Shown: positions 35,142 through 43,724 of the stretch, one piece after another
How the letters are laid out: each line of letters starts with the position of its first letter
Position numbering within the stretch: the first letter of the stretch is position 1
NCBI RefSeq assembly: GCF_000737325.1
Contig: NZ_CP011125.1
Location: 8,246,001 to 8,310,000 of the forward strand
Direction of reading: 5' to 3'
From: Sandaracinus amylolyticus
GTDB taxonomy: Bacteria; Myxococcota_A; Polyangia; Polyangiales; Sandaracinaceae
DNA: 64,000 bases
Translations under genes and position numbers: made by a program
Notes under the pieces: model-generated
Told to the model about the DNA's origin: nothing
The model's input: the letters and a program-made list of their open reading frames with translations, nothing else
Databases searched by the model: none

Positions 35142-35806
35142 CCGCGCTGCGCGACGTCGATCCCGAGCTCGCACGCGCGGCGCGCGATCGGCTCGCGCGC
35201 GCGCAGGAGCCCTCCCCCCACGTCGCGCCGGGGCTCGTCGCGCGCGGGATCATCGGAGCGGTCGACGCGGTCTACGGTAGCGAGGGATCGTTCCCGAAAT
35301 TCCGCGCGCTCGAGGTGATCGCGCGCGTGATGTACCAGGCGTGGGAGAGCGTCGCGTACGGCGCGATCTCGAGCGACTACCGTGACGTCGACGCGCGCAG
35401 CGGCCACGCGCGCACGATCGAGCGCAGCCGTCACCAACAGGACAACGAGCAGCGGCACCTGTTCTGGATGCACGCGCTCTGCGAGCGTCGCGGAGAGCGC
35501 GAGGGATGGTGGCGACATCGCGTCGTTCCGCGCGTGCTCGCGGCGCTGCTCTATCGTCTCGCGTGGATCGCGCACTGGGTCGATCCCGCGTGGAGCCTGC
35601 ACCTCAACGCGGAGCTCGAGGATCGCGCGGAGCGCGAGTACCTGCGCTTCCTCGCCGCGCACCCCGAGCTCGAGCACGAGCCCGCGGGCGTGCACGGGTT
35701 CACGAGCGTCGCGGATCTGCTGCGCTCGATGGTGCTCGACGAGCGCGAGCACAAGACGGAGAGCCTCGCGCACGCCGCGAGGCTCGGAGAGCTCGCGCTC
35801 CGCTGA
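35138..35806 (+). CDS. Alternative-oxidase-like di-iron membrane protein
   Basis: 222 residues. Spaced acidic/His motifs resemble the alternative oxidase four-helix di-iron bundle: Glu in YQAWESVAYG (about 69), QQDNEQRHLFWMHAL (NExxxH, about 103), DRAEREYLRF (about 163) and VLDEREHKTESL (ExxH, about 203). A hydrophobic stretch VLAALLYRLAWIAHWVDPAW may be membrane-embedded. Authentic AOX oxidises quinol and reduces oxygen. Here the match is by motif spacing only and could instead be another ferritin-like family. It is coupled to the small membrane protein upstream. Confidence 0.45.
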   Translation: MTALRDVDPELARAARDRLARAQEPSPHVAPGLVARGIIGAVDAVYGSEGSFPKFRALEVIARVMYQAWESVAYGAISSDYRDVDARSGHARTIERSRHQQDNEQRHLFWMHALCERRGEREGWWRHRVVPRVLAALLYRLAWIAHWVDPAWSLHLNAELEDRAEREYLRFLAAHPELEHEPAGVHGFTSVADLLRSMVLDEREHKTESLAHAARLGELALR

Positions 35807-35807
35807 C

Positions 35808-36542
35808 TCACGCGCTCACGGCGCGCAGCGCGAGCGCGCCGACCGCGGCGACGGCGGCGGCGGCAGCGACGGTGCGAATCGTCGGTCCCGGGATCATGCG
35901 CGCGACCGCGACCGCCATCGGGGGCGGCGACTCGTGCGCGGGGGACGAGCCGGTCTGCAGCCGATGCGCGGTCGCGTCCTCCGCGTGGAGCCCGGAGTCG
36001 GCGAAGAGCGCGAGCATCGCGGGGACGAACTGCTTGAGATCCTGAGGACCGCGGCTGGTGATCCAGTTGCGGTCGCGCACGACGGGCTCGTCGCGCCACG
36101 TCGCGCCGGCGTGGACGAGATCGTCCCGCACGCCGGGCCACGACGCGAGCGTGCGGCCGCGCGCGATCCCCGCGGACGCGAACATCCACGGGCCATGGCA
36201 GAGCGTCGCGATCGGCTTCTGCGCGGCGTCGAACGCGGCGACGAAGCGGCGCGCGGGGCCGCTCTGACGCAGCAGGTCGGGCCCGATGAACCCGCCGGGG
36301 ACGAAGAGCGCGTCGTACTCGTCGACGCTCACCTCGTCGATCGTGCGATCGACGCGCACGGTCTTCGTCGGCGCGGTCATGTTCATGCCGCGGATGCGCC
36401 CGGGGTGGAGCGAGACGATCTCGACGTCGGCGCCCGCGAGGCGCAGCGCCTTCTCGGGAATGCTGAGCTCGACGTGCTCGAATCCATCCGCGGCGAGCAC
36501 CGCGATCTTCTTGCCCCGAAGCTTCGTGCTCGTGATCTGCAT
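35808..36542 (-). CDS. DJ-1/PfpI-family protein with C-terminal membrane segment
   Basis: 244 residues. ATG 36542 follows GGAGG by 7 bases. Residues 1-185 are a PfpI-type class I glutamine-amidotransferase-like fold, with GFEHVEL (Glu of the elbow) and the nucleophile Cys in ATLCHGPWMFASAG (about 115). PfpI/YhbO relatives act as stress-related proteases or deglycases. The C-terminus carries an extra hydrophobic run (TVAAAAAVAAVGALALRAV), so the enzyme may be anchored in the inner membrane, which is unusual for the family. Confidence 0.88.
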   Translation of the reverse strand: MQITSTKLRGKKIAVLAADGFEHVELSIPEKALRLAGADVEIVSLHPGRIRGMNMTAPTKTVRVDRTIDEVSVDEYDALFVPGGFIGPDLLRQSGPARRFVAAFDAAQKPIATLCHGPWMFASAGIARGRTLASWPGVRDDLVHAGATWRDEPVVRDRNWITSRGPQDLKQFVPAMLALFADSGLHAEDATAHRLQTGSSPAHESPPPMAVAVARMIPGPTIRTVAAAAAVAAVGALALRAVSA

Positions 36543-36679
36543 GGCGCGTCCTCCGGGCGACGCGACGAGGCAACCGACGCGCCGCGCGAAGAACGCGCCG
36601 TGGCGCGAGCACGGCGCGAGGCAGCCGCCCTCGCGATCGAGCGGGGATCGTGGCGGACGATCGCGCGCGAGCCGCAGGC

Positions 36680-36946
36680 TCAACGTGCGTAGCGGCGCGC
36701 GTCGCGCTCCCACGCGCGGCGGTCTTGGCGCGGCGGAGGCTCGTACGTGTAGCCCATCGGCCGCATCGTCGCGCGGCAGTGCGGACACGTTGGCACGGAG
36801 AGCGGACGCGCGAAGCAGCGCCGCTGGCCCGAGACCGACGCGGCGCGCTCGTGCGGCCACTTGAAGCACACGCGGCAGCGGAAGCACGCGTACTTCGCGC
36901 GATCACCGCGATGTCGCCGCCACTCCGAGTAGTCGCCGATGTTCAT
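36680..36946 (-). CDS. Small zinc-ribbon-like protein
   Basis: 88 residues with two pairs of cysteines: YACFRCRVCFKWPH and VPTCPHCRATM, plus an additional Cys between. This looks like a zinc ribbon. The rest is basic and Tyr/Arg-rich. It starts one base after the stop of the ExbB-like gene, so the two are one unit. No specific family is recognised. Confidence 0.6.
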   Translation of the reverse strand: MNIGDYSEWRRHRGDRAKYACFRCRVCFKWPHERAASVSGQRRCFARPLSVPTCPHCRATMRPMGYTYEPPPRQDRRAWERDARRYAR

Positions 36947-36947
36947 C

Positions 36948-37625
36948 TCACCGCGCCGTGCGATAGGTCGGACGGTCGAGCGGGGCTCGCGCGCCGTTCC
37001 ATCGCAGGTGCTCGCGATGGTCGATCAGCATGTTGCGGATCGCCAGCGTGCCCTCTTCGAGCTCCTCGCGCAGCGTGCGGGCGCGGCCGTCGAGCAGGCA
37101 GAGCGCGAGCAGCGCGACCATCGAGACGAAGAGCCCGCCCGCAGTGCAGTTGAGGGACTCGGAGATCCCGCGCGCGAGCATCGTCGCGCGCGAAGACGCG
37201 TCGGCGTTGGTGTGACCGTAGCCGCCGAACAGCCCGGTGACGGTGCCGAGCAGGCCGAAGAGCGTCGCGATCTGCACGATCAGCTGGAGATATCCGAGCC
37301 GCCGCGCGAGCGGCTGCGCCTCGAGCATCCATCGCGTGGCGAGCGCGGCCTCGATGCGTGGCACCGACTGCAACGACTCGCGTAGGCCCGCGAGCGCGAT
37401 GCGCGCGAGCGGGCCGCGATTGCGCTCGCAGATCGCGATCGCGCCGGTCACGTCACCGACTCGCAAACAAGCGCGCAGCGCGTCGAGCAGCGCGTCCGCG
37501 TTCGGCCGCGCTCGCAGCAATGCGCACGCGCGCTCGATCGTGATCAGCAGCGCGACGGCGAGGCACGCGACGAGCGGGTACATCCCCCACCCGCCCTCTT
37601 CGAAGTGGTGCGCCAGCCATCGCAC
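36948..37625 (-). CDS. MotA/TolQ/ExbB proton-channel family protein
   Basis: 225 residues from GTG 37625. Three membrane segments are visible: YPLVACLAVALLITIERACALL (15-36), LQLIVQIATLFGLLGTVTGLFGGY (about 112-135) and SLNCTAGGLFVSMVALLALCLLDG (about 155-178). The GLLGTVTGLFGGY and CTAGGLFVSMVALL motifs are the ExbB/TolQ proton-path helices. It should couple proton flow at the inner membrane to an ExbD/TolR partner, which is not encoded next to it here. Confidence 0.88.
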   Translation of the reverse strand: MRWLAHHFEEGGWGMYPLVACLAVALLITIERACALLRARPNADALLDALRACLRVGDVTGAIAICERNRGPLARIALAGLRESLQSVPRIEAALATRWMLEAQPLARRLGYLQLIVQIATLFGLLGTVTGLFGGYGHTNADASSRATMLARGISESLNCTAGGLFVSMVALLALCLLDGRARTLREELEEGTLAIRNMLIDHREHLRWNGARAPLDRPTYRTAR

Positions 37626-37704
37626 GTCGCGCGTCGGACCACGGATCGCGGGCGAAAGTTCCCGCCGTCGGCGGAGGCGCCGTGCGCGAGCCGGACATCG
37701 CGCG

Positions 37705-38838
37705 TCAGTGCGAGCGACGGCGCAGCGTGGCGAGGAAGTCGCGGAGGTCCTTCGCGAAGAGGTCGGGGACCTCCCACGACGAGTGGTGCCCGCCGCGCTC
37801 CATCTCGGTGAACTGCACGACGTTCACGCGTCGCTCGGCCCAGGCGCGCGGAAGCGGCGCGTCGAGCGGCATCCGCGCGACTGCCGCGGGCACTTCGCTC
37901 CGACCGCGCGGAGCCGCGGCGGGGCTCGCGTACATCGCGCGTGCGCTCTCGAGATAGCTGCGCATCGCCGAGCCGATCGTGCCGCTGACCCAGTAGATCA
38001 TCGCGTTCGTGATCAGCGCGTCGAGCGTGAAGCGCTCTTCGACGCGATCTTCCGCGCCGCTCGCGAAGAGGATCATGAGCCACGCGGCGAGGCCCACCGG
38101 CGAGTCGTTCAGCGCGAACGCGAGGCTGCTCGGCTTGGTGGACTGGATCATGTTGAACGCGCCCTCGCGCATCCACCACGCGTGGATCCACTGCGCGAAC
38201 TCGCGCTCCTCGGGGCTGAGGCTCGCGAAGTCGGTGTTGCCGTCGGGATAGCCGACGTCGACGCAGTAGATGCCGGCGACCGACTCGGCGTGGCGGTGCG
38301 ACATCGCCATGGGGATCGGCCCGTCGCCGCCGCCCGCGAGGTAGCGGTCGTAGCCGAGGCCCTTCATGAGCGCGGCGAGGGTGTCCGCGGTCGCGTCGAC
38401 CGACATCGCCGTGTGCCCCGAGAATCCGAACCCGGGCAGCGACGGGATGATCACGTCGAACGAGAGCGCGGGATCGGCGCCGTGCGCGGCGGGATCGGTG
38501 AGCGGACCGATCGCGTCGACGAAGCGGTGGAACGAGTCGGGGAACGCGTGGATCAGGAGCAGCGGCGTGGGGCTCGGGCCGCGTCCACGCACGTGCACGA
38601 AGTGAATGGGCGTGCCGTTCACGTCGGCGACGAATTGCGGGTGCGCGTTGAGCGCGGACTCGTGACGACGCCAGTCGTACTCGTCGAGCCAGTGCTTCGT
38701 GAGGCGCTTCATGAGCGCGGAGTCGGTGCCCGCGCTCCAGCCCTCGGGCGCTTCGGGGAAGCGGGTGCGCGCGACGCGATCGCGGAGGTCGTCGAGAACG
38801 TTCTGGCTGACGTCGATTCGGAAGGGCGTGATCTTCAT
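37705..38838 (-). CDS. Epoxide hydrolase-family alpha/beta hydrolase
   Basis: 377 residues. Residues 1-105 form the epoxide-hydrolase N-terminal domain (FRIDVSQNVLDDLRDRVARTRFPEAPEGWSAGT, WRRHESALNAHPQF). The oxyanion loop is LLLIHAFPDSFHRF (normally HGWPGS), the nucleophile Asp is in AGGGDGPIPM (about 172) and the catalytic His in GGHHSSWEVPDLFAKDLRDFL (about 353). It probably opens epoxides of small hydrophobic compounds by hydrolysis. The gene is followed at a distance by a repeat array; no partner gene is obvious. Confidence 0.9.
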   Translation of the reverse strand: MKITPFRIDVSQNVLDDLRDRVARTRFPEAPEGWSAGTDSALMKRLTKHWLDEYDWRRHESALNAHPQFVADVNGTPIHFVHVRGRGPSPTPLLLIHAFPDSFHRFVDAIGPLTDPAAHGADPALSFDVIIPSLPGFGFSGHTAMSVDATADTLAALMKGLGYDRYLAGGGDGPIPMAMSHRHAESVAGIYCVDVGYPDGNTDFASLSPEEREFAQWIHAWWMREGAFNMIQSTKPSSLAFALNDSPVGLAAWLMILFASGAEDRVEERFTLDALITNAMIYWVSGTIGSAMRSYLESARAMYASPAAAPRGRSEVPAAVARMPLDAPLPRAWAERRVNVVQFTEMERGGHHSSWEVPDLFAKDLRDFLATLRRRSH

Positions 38839-38900
38839 GAGGGTCAGTCAAGCACCGGCCCTCCGAGCGCTCTTGAAGGAATGCGACAATCGCAATCGGC

Positions 38901-39179
38901 TCCGGCAGGGGCTCAAATCGGCTCGCCCGCCGGGCCCTACCGTCCGCGCGCTTCGCGCGCTCCCGTCCGGGAACGGCGCGACGAGCACTCCGGCAGGCGC
39001 TCAAATCGGCTCGCCCGCCGGGCCCTACCGTCCGCGCGCTTCGCGCGCTCCCGTCCGGGAACGGCGCGACGAGCACTCCGGCAGGCGCTCAAATCGGCTC
39101 GCCCGCCGGGCCCTACCGTCCGCGCGCTTCGCGCGCTCCCGTCCGGGAACGGCGCGACGAGCACTCCGGCAGGCGCTCA
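38901..39179 (-). repeat. Palindromic dispersed repeat, locus B (three copies plus partial)
   Basis: Three direct copies with an 88-base period start at 38901, 38989 and 39077, and a fourth is cut after 15 bases at 39165. Read on the minus strand, each unit runs TGCCGGAGTGCTCGTC then a GCGCGC-GAA-GCGCGC hairpin, homologous to locus A. The AraC stop codon (39177-39179) lies inside the first bases of the array, so the array begins exactly at that gene's end. Confidence 0.85.
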
Positions 39180-39842
39180 TCCGCCGCGGATCTGGCCCGG
39201 GGTGCGACCCACCAGGGCCTTCAGCGCGCGCGTCATGTGTGGCTGATCGGAGTAGCCCACCTCGATCGCGACCGCGGCGGGCGCGACGCCGCGCTCGAGC
39301 AGCTCGACAGCGCGACACGCGCGCTGGATCTGCGCGAGCTGCTTCGGCGTGATGCCGAGCGCGTGCACGAAGTGGCGCTGTAGCGTGCGCGTCCCGATCG
39401 CGCGCACGTCGCCGCGCGCCGCATCGGCGACGAGCTCGTCGCGCGCGAGGAGATCTCGGCGCGCGAGGCGAGCGACGAAGTCGTCGGCGTTGTCGAACGT
39501 GGGGATCTCGAGCGTCTCGCCGTGCATCGAGAACGCGCGAGGCGAGAGGATCGGCTGCACGATGCCGCGGTCGACCGTGCTCACGCCGGGCTGCTTCGCG
39601 AGGAACACGCCCGGCTTGAACGAGATCGCGAGATACGCGTCGCCCGCGTCGTTCTCGAGCTCGACGGGCCGCGTGATGAGCCCGGTCTGCAGGACGAGCC
39701 TGCGTCCCTCGCGCTCGATGACGACGAGATCCCAGGTGCCGTCGGGCGTCGACAGCTCGCGGACCGCCGCGTCGTACGTCACGCGCGTGACGCGCTCGAC
39801 GAACGGTGAGTCCGAGGAGCGAACCTGTCGGCGCGCGCTCAC
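39177..39842 (-). CDS. AraC-family transcriptional regulator
   Basis: 221 residues from GTG 39842 (GAGGGA about 8 bases upstream). The N-terminal 130 residues form a beta-rich sensor (TWDLVVIEREGRRLVLQTGLITRPVELENDAGDAYLAISFKPG). The C-terminal HTH covers TLQRHFVHALGITPKQLAQIQRACRAVELL and AIEVGYSDQPHMTRALKALVGRTPGQIR. It resembles DUF6597-containing AraC regulators. The last codons run into the repeat array, which supplies the stop. The target is unknown. Confidence 0.85.
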   Translation of the reverse strand: MSARRQVRSSDSPFVERVTRVTYDAAVRELSTPDGTWDLVVIEREGRRLVLQTGLITRPVELENDAGDAYLAISFKPGVFLAKQPGVSTVDRGIVQPILSPRAFSMHGETLEIPTFDNADDFVARLARRDLLARDELVADAARGDVRAIGTRTLQRHFVHALGITPKQLAQIQRACRAVELLERGVAPAAVAIEVGYSDQPHMTRALKALVGRTPGQIRGG

Positions 39843-39895
39843 TCGAAGGTCCCTCGTGACGACACGACGAGGCGTAGCACGCGCGACGGAATCAG

Positions 39896-40109
39896 GATGC
39901 TGGTGACGGGAGTCGTTAGGAGCTGCACGGAGTCCAGCGCCAGCTGGACGGAGTGCAGCGACGCGACGAGCGTCGGCAGCAGACACGAAGTGGATGCTGG
40001 TGACGGGAGTCGTTAGGAGCTGCACGGAGTCCAGCGCCAGCTGGACGGAGTGCAGCGACGCGACGAGCGTCGGCAGCAGACACGAAGTGGATGCTGGTGA
40101 CGGGAGTCG
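39896..40109 (+). repeat. 97-bp tandem repeat upstream of the AraC gene
   Basis: Two identical 97-base copies (39896-39992, 39993-40089) and a 20-base third start (40090-40109). Each copy holds an inverted pair GTCCAGC-GCCA-GCTGGAC flanked by CTGCAC and GTGCAG, a likely hairpin. It separates core genes from the accessory island. No coding potential is trusted here. Confidence 0.85.
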
Positions 40110-40152
40110 AAGCGCTCCGGCAGATGGGAATCCTGCGGCCCGCAGCGCATCG

Positions 40153-40335
40153 ATGACGACGAAGGCCCTTCCACACGACACCCAAATCGCAGGCGAAAGT
40201 ACCGAGGCGGTGCACGGAGCTACGCATGTAGCCACGGCCACGACCGTCCTGCGTGCGCTTCGGACCGCGACGACCGACGACGCCACGCGCGCAGCCCTCG
40301 ACGTCGCAATCGCCGCGCTCGAAGCGCACCGATAG
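40153..40335 (+). CDS. Small hypothetical protein
   Basis: 60 residues from ATG 40153. The C-terminal half (ATTVLRALRTATTDDATRAALDVAIAALEAHR) is helical and looks coding by its periodic hydrophobics. There is no clear ribosome site and no recognised family. It could be a remnant, since it follows a tandem repeat and precedes degraded sequence. Confidence 0.3.
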   Translation: MTTKALPHDTQIAGESTEAVHGATHVATATTVLRALRTATTDDATRAALDVAIAALEAHR

Positions 40336-40622
40336 GACAGGAATCCTTTCGAGCTCGCATCTCTTTGCGATCGTGGGGAACGGTCCGACGGCGGCGGCGA
40401 GCGGAGATCCGCCGTCGAGTGCCGCGCGATCACATCGTGCATCGTCAGGACGCTGAGGGATCCTCGATTCAACGGGGATTTTCAATCGGCTCGGCCTGCG
40501 CAGGCGCGCGAGAGACGTCGGATTCGCAAGGGATTCGAGATACGGATGCGACGGGCCACGACGGCTCGTCCCACCTCAGCCCCGCCTCGCCCCACTTGGA
40601 CGGCACCTCGCCGCGTACCCGG

Positions 40623-40936
40623 ATGATTGCCTCTCTGAGCTCGTCGATGGTGGAAGCGGTGGCCGTCGGCGACCTCGAGGCGGCCAGGGTCGCGCACGCT
40701 GCGATCGGGCATCTGCTGACTCCGTCGGCACCTGCGATTGCCGGAGCGGCGATCGTCGAGCTCGCCACGCCGCCCCGGCACTCCGACGCGGACGGACCGG
40801 TGACACGCTTGGCGACGACACTTCTCGCCCAGCGCGCGGCTGTCCGCGCTCGCGACGGTGGGCCGTCGAGGCGCCCCCGAACGCAAGCGTCTTGAGGACG
40901 CGATGCGCGAAGCCGGCGTCGCGGTTGCGATTTGAG
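40623..40936 (+). pseudogene. Possible frameshifted hypothetical gene
   Basis: One frame reads IASLSSSMVEAVAVGDLEAA and continues with a hydrophobic repeat pattern to about 40830. A different frame then reads ALATVGRRGAPERKRLEDAM and ends EAGVAVAI at 40936. Joining the two by one frameshift gives about 100 plausible residues. No homologue is recognised, and the start is uncertain. The flanks 40336-40622 and 40937-41146 show nothing I can support. Confidence 0.25.
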
Positions 40937-41328
40937 CGTTGGCCATTCGGGCCCCGCATGATGACGATCGGAGCGCCACGGATGCCCCACGAGCGGAGGG
41001 TCTGGGTCCTCTCCGCGAGCTTCGTCCAGAATTCGACGAGCCATCGGGCTCCACGCTCTTGTTGACGCCCAGCGGCCCCGCACGGGCTCCAGCGTTCGTG
41101 TAGCTACGCCTCGCCTGCGGCGTGCACCGATGCGACCCTCGGTCCGATGGACGAGGAAGATCCCACCAAGAATGCGGTGAGTGCTGCCGGTCTTCACCCT
41201 GAAGCGACCGCCCTGTTTTCAGGGTCATGGGACCAGGGGGAAGTCGAGCGACCGGATGCAGGATGCGCGATCCGTCTCGCTCGTGTCGAGACAGCGGAGG
41301 CGCGCGTAGCGCGCCGACGTACGCCGCG

Positions 41329-42144
41329 TCAGCGGCGCTTTCCGATCAGCGTCTTCTTCTCGACCGGCGAGGACGGCGGAGGGTCGTCGTCGCTGACCTT
41401 CGGCTTGAGCCTCGCGCGATAGGATTCGCCCTCGACGACCAGGTCGAAGGCGTTGTGGATGAAGCGATCGACCGCGCTCTGCGCGAGCAGCACCTCGTCG
41501 AATGCTGCGAGCCACTCCGAGGTGTCTCGGTTGCTCGTGACGATCGTCGATGCGCGGCCCGAGCGCTCGACGAAGAGCTGATAAACGTCTCGGCTCTCGT
41601 CGCGCGTCATGGGCTCGAGCGCGAAGTCGTCGACGACGAGCAGATCGATCGTCGACAGCTCCGTCATCACCGCGTCGCGCGAGTTGTCGAGACGGCTCTG
41701 CTTGAGCCGCCTGAGCATCGCGTCGGCGCGCGTGAAGATCACGTTGTAGCCGTGCCGGCACGCGATGTGGCCGAGCGCGCTCGCGAGAAACGTCTTGCCG
41801 ACCCCGACCGGCCCGAGGATCACCGCGTTCTTGCTCGCCTCGATGAAGCGAAGGCTCGTCAGCTCCGCGAGCACGCGCTTGTCGTATCGGACCTTTGCGC
41901 TCGAGTCCCAGCGCTCGAGAGTCATGTCCGGATCGAGGCCCGCCTTCGCAGCGCGTCGCGCGCACGCGCTGCTCTCACGACGAGCGATCTCGTCCGAGAG
42001 CACGAGCAGCAGAGTCTCTTCGAGCGAGAGCTTCTGCATCTCCGCGAGCGCCATGCGATCGGGCAGCGTCGCGATGATCGGACCGAGCTTCAGCTTCTTG
42101 AGCACCTTCTTCAGCTCGGGCGAGATCGACGGCAGCGTCTTCAT
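41329..42144 (-). CDS. istB: IS21-family helper ATPase IstB
   Basis: 271 residues, the usual IstB length. It is an AAA+ ATPase that assists target choice and strand transfer. Visible are Walker A GPVGVGKT (about 113), Walker B LLVVDDF (about 175) and the sensor-like TIVTSNRD. ATG 42144 overlaps the istA stop by 4 bases, the normal IS21 coupling. The C-terminal Lys/Arg-rich end is longer than in many IstB proteins. Confidence 0.95.
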   Translation of the reverse strand: MKTLPSISPELKKVLKKLKLGPIIATLPDRMALAEMQKLSLEETLLLVLSDEIARRESSACARRAAKAGLDPDMTLERWDSSAKVRYDKRVLAELTSLRFIEASKNAVILGPVGVGKTFLASALGHIACRHGYNVIFTRADAMLRRLKQSRLDNSRDAVMTELSTIDLLVVDDFALEPMTRDESRDVYQLFVERSGRASTIVTSNRDTSEWLAAFDEVLLAQSAVDRFIHNAFDLVVEGESYRARLKPKVSDDDPPPSSPVEKKTLIGKRR

Positions 42145-43724
42145 CGCTCGCCCTCCTTCTTCGTCGCGAAGAGATCGGCGCCTCGCGCGAAGCGGGGCGC
42201 GCCACCGCTCGAGAGACGATGCAGCTTGCCTTCGTCGTGCGCGCGCTCCTCGCCGGCGATCGCGAGCTTCAGCATTCGCGCGATGCGAGGTACGTCGATC
42301 ACATCGAACTCGAGCGCACGCGCGCACACCGCGTCGACACGCGCCTCGCCGTAGCGATCGCAGAGCCGCACGAGCTCGTAGCCCTGCCTCATCGTCGTCC
42401 ACGGCAGCGGCCCGCCGAGCAGTCGCTCCGCGTAGCGACCGACGTTCGCGCCGCGCTGCTTCGCGCGCGCGAGCAGCGCATCGACGCTCCTCATCGCGAG
42501 CTCGCCGACGCCCTGCGGATAGTCGTTCGGGTCGGTCGACCGCTTGCCCGCCGCGACGCGCGGGTGCGTCTTGATGAGCTCGGTGCCGAGATAGATCCGC
42601 ACCATGCGACTGTCGGCGCGCACGCGGACCTTCTTGCCGATGAAGCGCGTCGGCACGGAGTAGAGCGACTTGAGCACCTGCACGTGATGGTCGGGATGCA
42701 CCTTCGCGTCGGACCAGTGCGGCACGTCGAATCGCTCGGTAGGCGCAGGGCCGAGGAGTGATCGCTCCTCACGCTCGAAGAGGTCGCGCGGCACCTCGCG
42801 CGTCGTGCCGTGCACACGCGCGCCGGCGACGTCGCGGCACCACGCTGCCGCATCTCGACGCGCGTGCTCGAGATCGTCGAACTGCTCACCGGCGAACCAG
42901 CTCTCGCGCACGTACGCGATCTGATTCTCGACGCGGCCCTTGTCCTTCGGCTGACGCACGCGCGCCGCGTCGACGAAGAGTCCGCGCGCCTGCGCATAGT
43001 CGGCGAACGCGTCGACGATCGTGGGCCCGATCGCGTCGGCCTTGGAGACCATCGACGATGCGTTGTCCGGCACGATGCGCTGCACGACGCCGCCGAAGAA
43101 CTGCCACGCCGCGTCGAGCCCTTCGCAGACCGTCGCCGTCGTCTGATCCCACGTCGGCCACACGAACTGGTAGCGGCTGAAGCAGAGCGTCACGACGAGC
43201 ACGTAGAGCGCGCGCACGCGACCCGCTGCCGGGTCGTAGACGTCGCCCATCTTGCCGAAGTCGACCTGGGCTTCTTCTGCAGGCGGCGCGTCGACCACAC
43301 GCACCGTCGGCTTCTTCATCCGCCAGCTCAGCTCGTCGATCGCGAAGCGGCGCAGCGTCGCGTAGCTCACGTCGACGCCGTGGTCGCGCGCGAGCAGCAC
43401 GTGCACCTTCGTCAGTCGCAGCGGCTTCGTCTGCGTGAGCCACGCGGCGATGCGATCGCGATGCTCCATCAGCATCTCGCGCTCGACGCTCGGCTCAGGA
43501 AGCGCGCGCGTCTGCACTCGCGACGCGACCTGGTGCACGAGCGCATCGTCGAGCTCGGTGTCGCGCGACACGCCCAGCGCATCGAGCACCGCGAAGTAGC
43601 GGCGCACCGTCTTCCGATCCAGTCCCGTCTCGCGTGCGACCTCGCGCACACGCTGTGCGGCCTGCCAGCGGCGCACGATCTCTCGTACTTCGATCATCGT
43701 CAGCTCCCGGAAGCTCACCGGCAC
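42141..43724 (-). CDS. istA: IS21-family transposase IstA
   Basis: 527 residues. The N-terminal helix-turn-helix (MIEVREIVRRWQAAQRVREVARETGLDRKTVRRYF) recognises the ends. The DDE integrase core shows Asp in EAQVDFGKMG (about 153), Asp in QRIVPDNASS (about 218) and Glu in PKDKGRVENQI (about 254). The C-terminal beta-barrel part (HVQVLKSLYSVPTRFIGKKVRVRADSRMVRIY) is present. GTG 43724 gives the conserved PVSFRELTMIEV start. No frameshift is seen. Confidence 0.95.
   Translation of the reverse strand: MPVSFRELTMIEVREIVRRWQAAQRVREVARETGLDRKTVRRYFAVLDALGVSRDTELDDALVHQVASRVQTRALPEPSVEREMLMEHRDRIAAWLTQTKPLRLTKVHVLLARDHGVDVSYATLRRFAIDELSWRMKKPTVRVVDAPPAEEAQVDFGKMGDVYDPAAGRVRALYVLVVTLCFSRYQFVWPTWDQTTATVCEGLDAAWQFFGGVVQRIVPDNASSMVSKADAIGPTIVDAFADYAQARGLFVDAARVRQPKDKGRVENQIAYVRESWFAGEQFDDLEHARRDAAAWCRDVAGARVHGTTREVPRDLFEREERSLLGPAPTERFDVPHWSDAKVHPDHHVQVLKSLYSVPTRFIGKKVRVRADSRMVRIYLGTELIKTHPRVAAGKRSTDPNDYPQGVGELAMRSVDALLARAKQRGANVGRYAERLLGGPLPWTTMRQGYELVRLCDRYGEARVDAVCARALEFDVIDVPRIARMLKLAIAGEERAHDEGKLHRLSSGGAPRFARGADLFATKKEGER

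Noticed and set aside
38901-39179. Possible CRISPR array
   Set aside because: Copies are adjacent with no unique spacers, the units are 88 bases with internal palindromes, and no cas gene is nearby.
39896-40109. Possible CRISPR array or iteron origin
   Set aside because: Only two full 97-base copies with no spacers and no replication gene nearby.
40469-41197. Minus-strand open frames in the degraded region before IS21
   Set aside because: Arg/Pro-rich, no start signal, no family; the plus-strand frames are the more plausible remnants.
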